DNA of 6,979 nucleotides from Pirellulaceae bacterium (lineage in GTDB: Bacteria; Planctomycetota; Planctomycetia; Pirellulales; Pirellulaceae), in assembly GCA_013002105.1 (NCBI GenBank), contig JABDKS010000523.1:1-6979 (forward strand). The letters are read 5' to 3'. The notes under the pieces were generated by a model, which made no database searches, had not been told where the DNA came from, and worked only from the letters and a program-made list of their open reading frames with translations. Below, piece by piece: positions 1 to 4,405 of this stretch (position 1 is the stretch's first letter; each line of letters begins with the position of its first letter). Made by a program: the position numbers and the translations under genes.

Positions 1-479
1 GGGCCTTTGTCCGGCAGATTCAAGTGCACGTCAGCGTGATCAACAATCGTGATCTTCTTGATCGTCGCTGCCAGATTGTGTTGTTTTTGCATCCGTGCCA
101 GGTTGCGTCGTTCGGTCGGGCTTCCAAACGCACCTCCCAAACTGCCGCTACTATATTCGGCCGAACTGGAGACCCCATTGTTACGTGCCAACAGCCGGGC
201 CCTTGCATAGTCGCGTTTATCGACCAGCAAGTTGCCGCCGGCGCCCGAGAGTTCGTACTCGATTCCAGCTTTGTCCAGTGCATCGATCACTTTGTCGACC
301 TTGTCGCTTTCGGTCTCACTGACCAAAACCACAAAATTGGGTTGGACCGACCAGTAGCCGACGCCACCGATCGAGACAGCGCAAATCGCGGCCAGCAAGA
401 GAATGCCGATCCGCGCGGTGGGCGAACTGTCCTGCCAAATCTTTAGCAGGGAATCGATGTGGGGTTTGAATGATTTCAC
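1..479 (-). CDS. fliF: Flagellar MS-ring protein FliF, N-terminal part (gene runs off the left edge)
   Basis: FliF forms the MS ring in the inner membrane, on which the rotor, export gate and rod assemble. About 159 N-terminal residues are visible. A short amphipathic start (about 1-22, including SLLKIWQDSSPTAR) precedes a hydrophobic helix at about 24-45 (IGILLLAAICAVSIGGVGYW). A ring-building motif follows: VVLVSETESDKVDKVIDAL, then GIEYELSGAGGNLLVDK and ARARLLARNNGV, matching the FliF pattern of small alpha/beta domains. The segment ends in IKKITIVDHADVHLNLPDKG, which matches the FliF 'A-V-H-L-LP' motif. The start is GTG at 479: an in-frame TAG lies 12 bases upstream with no other start between, so this choice is nearly forced. 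No clear Shine-Dalgarno is seen. It is the fourth gene of flgB-flgC-fliE-fliF, 142 bp after fliE. The C-terminal half, including the FliG-binding tail, is outside the window. Family assignment is firm. Confidence 0.93.
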   Translation of the reverse strand, partial: MKSFKPHIDSLLKIWQDSSPTARIGILLLAAICAVSIGGVGYWSVQPNFVVLVSETESDKVDKVIDALDKAGIEYELSGAGGNLLVDKRDYARARLLARNNGVSSSAEYSSGSLGGAFGSPTERRNLARMQKQHNLAATIKKITIVDHADVHLNLPDKG

Positions 480-621
480 GGTAACGCTCTAGGGGTCTGT
501 GCTGACTCGTGCCGGTCGGTTCGTTGCTTGCTTGCCCGCTGGTTTCTGCATGCCAGCTGATCCCAGAAAGCTGGTTGAGCCGGTTTTGCATGTCGCGCGG
601 TCGTGCTGGTGACGTTAACGG
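480..621 (-). other. Intergenic gap between fliE and fliF
   Basis: This 142-bp spacer is the largest gap inside the minus-strand flagellar operon; the neighbouring genes are 42 bp apart or overlap. A minus-strand open frame begins at 591 and runs into fliF in a different frame, but it has no recognisable protein features. I see no convincing terminator or promoter here. It may be a long untranslated leader for fliF or hold an internal promoter, but nothing in the sequence establishes this. Confidence 0.4.
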
Positions 622-930
622 TCAGAACTGCATCCTCATCAGTTCGTTGTACGAATCGATCAGCTGATTTCGAACTTCCATAAACAGCTGAAAGGACATT
701 TCGGATTTGACAACTTGCATCACGACCTGCTGAACGTCATCGGTTTTGCCGGTGACCAAATCTTGAATCGCCGCGTCACTTTGGATTTGGTCTTGGTTGG
801 TTTGGGACAGCAGTTTTTCGAACGGGTTGTCGCCCCCTTGGATACCAGCTTCTTTCGCTGCGGGGGCCGCTGGCGCCGCGGTGGTGATCGCCGGTGCCGC
901 ACCGGTGCTAACAGGTGGGATAGGAACCAT
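622..930 (-). CDS. fliE: Flagellar hook-basal body complex protein FliE
   Basis: FliE is the small adaptor joining the MS ring (FliF) to the proximal rod (FlgB) and is needed for flagellar type III export. The product is 102 residues, normal for the family. Residues about 1-30 are low-complexity Ala/Pro/Thr (TTAAPAAPAAKEAG), a variable and presumably disordered N-terminus. From about 34 the conserved helical region begins with NPFEKLLSQTNQDQIQSDAA. The C-terminus carries the family signature: VVMQVVKSEMSFQLFMEVRN, then LIDSYNELMRMQF, close to the canonical '..AYQEIMRMQF' ending. Its ATG overlaps the flgC stop by one base (TAATG), with a strong AAGGAGG six bases upstream, so it is probably translationally coupled to flgC. 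The start is well supported. Confidence 0.95.
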   Translation of the reverse strand: MVPIPPVSTGAAPAITTAAPAAPAAKEAGIQGGDNPFEKLLSQTNQDQIQSDAAIQDLVTGKTDDVQQVVMQVVKSEMSFQLFMEVRNQLIDSYNELMRMQF

Positions 931-1364
931 TAACGGCCTCCTTGCAGCAGCGTCAGCGTTTGTTCCATCATGTCCTTGTACAAACTGATCGCCCGCGAAT
1001 TGGCCTCGTACGACCGACTGGCGGTGATCATGTCAACCATTTCCTGTGGGATCTTGACGTTGGACATCCGCACAAACCCTTTTTCGTCGGCATGCGGATG
1101 ACCGGGGTTAAAGACGATTGGAAACTCGCTGTCGTCGGATTGGATTCCGACGACTTCGACACCCTGAAACTGATTTGGGTTGTGTGCGCCGGCGACTTGA
1201 TCCATCGCAGCGGAAAAAATGACGCTTTGGCGGCGATAGGGCTCGCCTGCGGCCGTCATCGTCGTGCCGGCGTTGGCAATGTTGTTTGCCGTGATCTCCA
1301 TCCGCATGCGTTCGGCGGACAGTCCAGATGCACTCACATCGATCGCAGAAAAATGTCCGAACAT
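930..1364 (-). CDS. flgC: Flagellar basal-body rod protein FlgC
   Basis: FlgC is a proximal rod subunit of the periplasmic drive shaft, exported through the flagellar type III apparatus without a cleaved signal peptide. The 144-residue product is typical in length. The N-terminal rod signature is seen at about 6-33 (SAIDVSASGLSAERMRMEIT, then ANNIANAG). It is followed by the FlgC-type PYRRQSVIFS at about 42-51. The C-terminal helix contains PQEMVDMITASRSYEANSRA and ends in MMEQTLTLLQGGR. In FlgC this helix packs as a coiled coil with the N-terminal helix. The ATG at 1364 sits directly before the conserved N-terminus, so the start is well placed, though no strong Shine-Dalgarno precedes it. 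It lies 42 bp after flgB and overlaps fliE by one base. Confidence 0.96.
   Translation of the reverse strand: MFGHFSAIDVSASGLSAERMRMEITANNIANAGTTMTAAGEPYRRQSVIFSAAMDQVAGAHNPNQFQGVEVVGIQSDDSEFPIVFNPGHPHADEKGFVRMSNVKIPQEMVDMITASRSYEANSRAISLYKDMMEQTLTLLQGGR
937..943 (-). promoter_or_regulatory. Ribosome binding site of fliE, inside the flgC 3' end
   Basis: Reading the minus strand, AAGGAGG lies six bases before the fliE ATG (928-930). It is embedded in the last codons of flgC, which encode QGGR. This is the strongest Shine-Dalgarno in the window. Together with the TAATG stop-start junction it fixes the fliE start and points to coupled flgC-fliE translation. Confidence 0.85.
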
Positions 1365-1406
1365 CGTTGCACCGTTTCGCTTGTGTCACATCATGGGTGG
1401 GATAAA

Positions 1407-1760
1407 TCAACCGGAAATCGCACGTCGCATGGTTTCCAACCGGGACGCCATCAAATGCGAATAGGCTTGCGCCGCCAGTGCGTTCTTCTTTAATTGTGAA
1501 ACCTCGCGTTCCAAATCGACGTTGTTGCCATCGACCCGCTCCGCCAGGCCTTCGACCTCTTGTACAGAGACCTCGTCGACTCGGCCTTGTTGTGCCGCCC
1601 TGGACTCCAGTTGATTGATCAACTCTTTGAAATCCATCTGCTGGGTCTTGTACCCAGGCGTATTGACGTTGGCGATGTTTTGGCTCAGCACGCTGTGATT
1701 CTGTTGCGAACCACTCAGTGCATTACCGAGAACGTTGATTTGTGAAAATAATCCGGTCAT
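1407..1760 (-). CDS. flgB: Flagellar basal-body rod protein FlgB
   Basis: FlgB is the innermost rod protein, contacting FliE and the MS ring. The product is 117 residues, slightly below the usual ~130. The N-terminus has the rod signature (about 16-41): LSGSQQNHSVLSQNIANVNT, then PGYKTQQMDF. The middle loop is short and rich in Q and E, which may explain the reduced length. The C-terminus has the FlgB-specific DGNNVDLEREVSQLKKNALA and ends YSHLMASRLETMRRAI. The ATG at 1760 gives a complete N-terminus. An AAAGG lies only one base before the ATG, too close for normal Shine-Dalgarno use, so the initiation signal is unclear. It is the first visible gene of the minus-strand operon and diverges from motA across a 263-bp region that should hold the operon promoter. 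Confidence 0.95.
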   Translation of the reverse strand: MTGLFSQINVLGNALSGSQQNHSVLSQNIANVNTPGYKTQQMDFKELINQLESRAAQQGRVDEVSVQEVEGLAERVDGNNVDLEREVSQLKKNALAAQAYSHLMASRLETMRRAISG

Positions 1761-2023
1761 GCCTTTTATATCGGTAGGGTTCCAGTCGCTTCTTGAGGTG
1801 CCCGACGCGGCGTTGACCGGGCAATAAACGACAAAAGAGCGTGTTCGCGCGGAGGGTTATCCCTCATTGCGGTCATTCGGAGCCGGGATCAGAACGATTC
1901 CCCGCGGTCTTCCCAACCGGCGACCTAGATTCCGATGAACGGGGTTCGGCAGCGGTACGGCAGTTGACCCGTGAAACATCCCCTTTGACATCATCAACAG
2001 ACAAGACTGCTTTCGGTACACCC
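1761..2023. promoter_or_regulatory. Divergent intergenic region between flgB and motA
   Basis: By position, this 263-bp region should carry promoters for both the rod operon (minus) and the stator operon (plus). A TTGACA hexamer is visible at 1985-1990 on the plus strand, but no good -10 follows at 16-18 bp. On the minus strand, TATAAA at 1765-1770 lies almost at the flgB ATG, with no -35. No convincing sigma-28 or sigma-54 pair was found. A small perfect hairpin (GAGGG, loop TTAT, CCCTC) lies at 1852-1865. The plus-strand motA frame stays open from a GTG at 1841, so part of this region could instead encode a MotA N-terminal extension, which I consider unlikely. Confidence 0.45.
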
Positions 2024-2800
2024 ATGGATATCGCAACCATTATCGGACTCATCCTCGGATTCGGTTTGATTCTCGTATCGATCGCGATGGGTGGTGGCGG
2101 ATTGGCACCGTTCATCGATGTTCCCAGTGGAATGATCGTCTTCGGTGGAGCAATCGCGGCGTCGCTGATCAACTTCCCGCTCAAAAACGTGCTGGGAACG
2201 TTCGGAGTCGTCATGAAATGCTTTCTGTTCAAATTGCCCGACACCAAGGACACGATTCAGCAATTCAAGTCGTTCGCAGAAGTGGTTCGTAAGGACGGCT
2301 TGTTGGCACTCGAAGAAAAAGCTGCTGACATCAACGACGATTTTATGCGTCGGGGTGTCGAATCACTGATCGGTGGTGCCTCGGCCGATGACATCACACT
2401 GACATTGGAAACCGAGCTGTCGTACATCCAGCAACGTCACGTAGCCGGTAAGAAAATCGTCGACTCGTGCGGTGCTGCTGCACCGGCGTTTGGAATGATT
2501 GGGACCCTGATCGGGTTGGTTCAAATGCTTCGAGCTCTGGATGATCCCAGCAAGATCGGTGGTGGTATGGCGACCGCGTTGTTGACGACACTCTACGGAG
2601 CCCTCGTTGCCAATGTCGTCTGTATCCCGCTGGCCGGTAAACTGGAAGCCCGTAGCCAAGAGGAAACTGTCATCCGTGAACTGATCATCGCCGGCATCGT
2701 GTTGCTCAGCGAAGGAGCCACACCGCGTGCGGTCGAAGAAAAACTGGTGACATTCTTGTCACCGAAAGCAAGAACAGCGGCTGCCGCCGAGGCTGCGTGA
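2024..2800 (+). CDS. motA: Flagellar motor stator protein MotA (MotA/PomA family)
   Basis: MotA forms the pentameric ring of the stator and converts ion flow into torque on FliG. From the ATG at 2024 the protein is 258 residues, close to the 250-290 expected. Four hydrophobic helices are visible: about 4-22, 34-52, 153-172 and 184-206. The cytoplasmic loop carries VVRKDGLLALE (about 87-97), matching the region of the charged residues that act on FliG. The helix-3 motif AAPAFGMIGTLIGLVQML holds Pro154, equivalent to the functional Pro173 of E. coli MotA. Helix 4 contains GGGMATALLTTLYGALVAN, with Pro202 at the second conserved-proline position. The frame is open back to a GTG at 1841, adding 61 polar residues without family resemblance. 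I chose 2024 because membrane helix 1 starts immediately after it, as in homologues; no clear Shine-Dalgarno supports either start. The stop overlaps the motB ATG by one base. Confidence 0.95.
   Translation: MDIATIIGLILGFGLILVSIAMGGGGLAPFIDVPSGMIVFGGAIAASLINFPLKNVLGTFGVVMKCFLFKLPDTKDTIQQFKSFAEVVRKDGLLALEEKAADINDDFMRRGVESLIGGASADDITLTLETELSYIQQRHVAGKKIVDSCGAAAPAFGMIGTLIGLVQMLRALDDPSKIGGGMATALLTTLYGALVANVVCIPLAGKLEARSQEETVIRELIIAGIVLLSEGATPRAVEEKLVTFLSPKARTAAAAEAA
2789..2792 (+). promoter_or_regulatory. Ribosome binding site of motB, inside the motA 3' end
   Basis: GAGG lies seven bases before the ATG at 2800. A GTG at 2797 directly precedes that ATG in frame and is the alternative start. The spacing and codon preference favour the ATG. 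The TGATG stop-start junction with motA suggests translational coupling. Confidence 0.55.
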
Positions 2801-3447
2801 TGAAAAAAGAGATCAAAGCGGATCCACCCGAAGATATCCCAGCATGGTTTATGACGTACAGCGACGTGATCACGTTGTTGATGACGTTTTTTATCCTGCT
2901 GTTGACCTTTTCGACGACCGAACCGGAGCGGTTCGAAAAAGTCCAACCATCGTTCTTTGGGTCGTCCGGTGCCACCGGCGTCACCGGTCACCCGCACGAA
3001 AAACTCGATCGCGACTCGTGGAGCCAGCGTGTGCGACCGCGTGCCGCGCGGATCGCCATGCAGGGCAGCGAAATGCCACCGATCGTCAGCGACACGACCA
3101 CCCAAGCGGTCGGTCGTGGCCTGGAAAGTGTCAATGAAGAACAAGCCAAAAAGGACGTGATGCGATCGTATTCGTTTGAGCAGAACCTGGCTTTACTGGT
3201 CAACGAACACAATCATTTGACGCAACGCGGCGTGCAGATCACCTCCAAACTGTCCACGCAGCTACGAACATTTCCCGTTCACTGCGCGATCGAAGTCTCC
3301 AATCGATCGATGTCGCAACGGGCAACCGCCATGGCGCACCACCTGTTTCATGTCGAAAATATCCGTCCGGCGCAAGTCAGTGTCGGGTTCGTCGATGATA
3401 TCGAATCAACAGCGGTTCGCTTTGTGATCGAAAGGTACGAGCAGTAA
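2800..3447 (+). CDS. motB: Flagellar motor stator protein MotB, with degenerate OmpA-like C-terminus
   Basis: MotB pairs with MotA as the stator B subunit, carrying the ion-binding aspartate and anchoring the unit to the wall. It is 215 residues from ATG 2800 (216 from the in-frame GTG at 2797), short against the usual 250-310. A charged N-terminus leads into PAWFMTYSDVITLLMTFFIL (about 14-33), a single membrane helix in which Asp22 matches the essential MotB Asp. A plug-like amphipathic stretch follows (PERFEKVQPSFFGSSG, about 42-57), then a polar linker. The C-terminal ~85 residues only weakly resemble the OmpA/MotB peptidoglycan-binding domain. SNRSMSQRATAMAHHL aligns with the 'LS..RA..V...L' helix, but the usual 'GHTD' and terminal 'NRRVEI'-type motifs are not visible. 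Coupled to motA by TGATG. The MotB family and membrane part are sure; peptidoglycan binding is not. Confidence 0.9.
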   Translation: MKKEIKADPPEDIPAWFMTYSDVITLLMTFFILLLTFSTTEPERFEKVQPSFFGSSGATGVTGHPHEKLDRDSWSQRVRPRAARIAMQGSEMPPIVSDTTTQAVGRGLESVNEEQAKKDVMRSYSFEQNLALLVNEHNHLTQRGVQITSKLSTQLRTFPVHCAIEVSNRSMSQRATAMAHHLFHVENIRPAQVSVGFVDDIESTAVRFVIERYEQ

Positions 3448-3449
3448 CG

Positions 3450-4193
3450 ATGGCCAAAAAGAAACCTATCGAACCTAGTACGCCCAGCAAGGCGTACCTG
3501 GTCTCCTTTGGCGATACGATGACCGCGCTGTTGGCCTTTTTCATCGTTTTGAATTCCTTGGCCAAGGAGCAAACCGGTGCCAACATGTACTCGGGGACCG
3601 GATCGTTCGTCAATGCATTCTCCAGTTCCGGCATGCCCGGCGGCCTCCCAGGCAAACGTTCTCGTGATGCGATTCAACAGAACGCGCAAAAGCCGGTTTA
3701 TGCCTTGGCCAAGAACATGGACACCAGCCAGGGTAAGATCGGTCCGGATGACACGACAAAACAGGATCGGATCAAGGACCGCGACAAAGAGCAATTCCAA
3801 AAATTCTTGGACGACATCGAGAAGTCGATGGGTTTACGCGATCACCAGCCGTTGACCGACCAGACCGTGTTGGACTCGTTTGAACGTTGGGACCGTGATA
3901 CCGGCGCGATGAGTACGCATGCCGTGCAATTGATGTCCGAAGCAATCGCGAAACTACGAAATCCTGATACAAATATCGAAGTCATCATTTGGGCGAACAT
4001 GCCTAGCCAAAAGAACTTGGAACAGCAGTTAAAGAAATCGATCAGCTTCCGGGCGCAGGTCGAACAAATGTTTTGGCTCAAACCGACCGACAAGGCGCGC
4101 ATCCGTTACCGAGTCAAACCGTGGCTCTTCGCCGACGCCAAACGCCCCATCGTCTCGGTCGTCCTCTCCAAAACCGACACAAGCGGCATCTAG
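3450..4193 (+). CDS. Second MotB-like stator protein, divergent paralogue
   Basis: This 247-residue protein starts two bases after motB and is surely in the same operon. The N-terminus is short and basic. SKAYLVSFGDTMTALLAFFI (about 13-32) is one membrane helix with Asp22 at the same residue number as in the preceding MotB, the position of the ion-binding Asp. A plug-like segment follows (NMYSGTGSFVNAF, about 45-57), then a Gly/Pro linker and a highly charged, probably helical region at about 100-127. The C-terminal part contains SEAIAKLRNPDTNIEVII (about 163-180) and RPIVSVVL (about 232-239). These look like the first and last strands of a strongly degenerate OmpA-like fold, without the peptidoglycan-binding motif. 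Possible roles are partner of MotB in a heterodimer, alternative B subunit, or stator accessory protein; the sequence cannot decide. An AAAGG lies 14 bases before the ATG, too far for a standard Shine-Dalgarno. Confidence 0.85.
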   Translation: MAKKKPIEPSTPSKAYLVSFGDTMTALLAFFIVLNSLAKEQTGANMYSGTGSFVNAFSSSGMPGGLPGKRSRDAIQQNAQKPVYALAKNMDTSQGKIGPDDTTKQDRIKDRDKEQFQKFLDDIEKSMGLRDHQPLTDQTVLDSFERWDRDTGAMSTHAVQLMSEAIAKLRNPDTNIEVIIWANMPSQKNLEQQLKKSISFRAQVEQMFWLKPTDKARIRYRVKPWLFADAKRPIVSVVLSKTDTSGI

Positions 4194-4230
4194 TGTTCTG
4201 TCACAATTGATTTGCCGAGTTGTTACGTCG

Positions 4231-4286
4231 TAGGACCGGTTCCCACCGGCCAATGGTGGTTCGGCGGCCGGTAGGAACCGGTCCTA
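4231..4286. repeat. 21-bp inverted repeat (possible bidirectional terminator or dispersed palindrome)
   Basis: The arms are 4231-4251 and 4266-4286, starting TAGGACCGGTTCC and ending GGAACCGGTCCTA. They match over 21 bases with one mismatch and enclose a 14-base loop. In the minus-strand RNA the mismatch becomes a G-U pair, so the hairpin is complete in that direction. It sits 37 bp after the second motB-like gene and about 120 bp after the end of the convergent beta-helix gene, a natural place to end both transcripts. No run of T follows on either side, so it is not a textbook intrinsic terminator. It could instead be one copy of a dispersed palindromic element. Confidence 0.75.
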
Positions 4287-4405
4287 ACAGCTGACCCTTC
4301 TCCGGCTCCGCTCGCTCCGGTGCGAAGCAGATGATGGAAGTTCTGTACGTCCGGCTGAATAACTTGGGCAGGAGCGTTACCGATTCGAATGCAACGAACG
4401 AGTGA
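4287..4405. other. Remaining spacer between convergent genes
   Basis: This stretch contains three CTCCG units at about 4300-4319 and otherwise no recognisable element. A short plus-strand open stretch (4321-4404) encodes residues resembling no family I know and has no ribosome binding site. Nothing here supports a gene. Confidence 0.4.

Noticed and set aside
24..446. Plus-strand open frame of 140 codons at the left edge
   Set aside because: It is antisense to fliF, whose minus-strand translation matches the MS-ring family throughout; the plus-strand product has no domain-like pattern.
316..591. Minus-strand open frame of 91 codons overlapping the fliF start
   Set aside because: Most of it lies over fliF in another frame, where the fliF reading gives clear family motifs. 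Its own product is low-information and resembles nothing.
942..1493. Plus-strand open frame of 183 codons opposite flgC and flgB
   Set aside because: It is antisense to two confidently identified rod genes and its product is rich in His, Arg and Cys without hydrophobic patterning, typical of a shadow frame.
1765..1775. Minus-strand TATAAA / CCGATAT as a sigma-70 or sigma-28 -10 box for flgB
   Set aside because: No matching -35 is found at the proper distance, and the element is so near the ATG that the mRNA would be essentially leaderless.
1985..2013. TTGACA as a sigma-70 -35 box for motA
   Set aside because: The hexamer is perfect, but the sequence 16-18 bases on (around TGCTTT) is not a plausible -10, and transcription would start almost at the ATG.
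2102..2118. TTGGCACCG resembling a sigma-54 -24 element
   Set aside because: It lies inside the motA coding region and lacks the TTGC-type -12 element at the right spacing.
2593..3144. Minus-strand open frame of 183 codons opposite motA and motB
   Set aside because: It covers the motA-motB junction in antisense; the plus-strand genes are certain and the antisense product has no family features.
2800..4193. Zorya-type antiphage system (ZorA/ZorB are MotA/MotB-like)
   Set aside because: MotA is of ordinary flagellar length, no ZorC/D/E-type genes follow, and the operon diverges from flagellar rod genes, so a motor stator is the simpler reading.
4300..4319. CTCCG direct repeats as a possible CRISPR or tandem-repeat array
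   Set aside because: There are only three five-base units with irregular spacing and no spacers; this is ordinary G+C-rich sequence.
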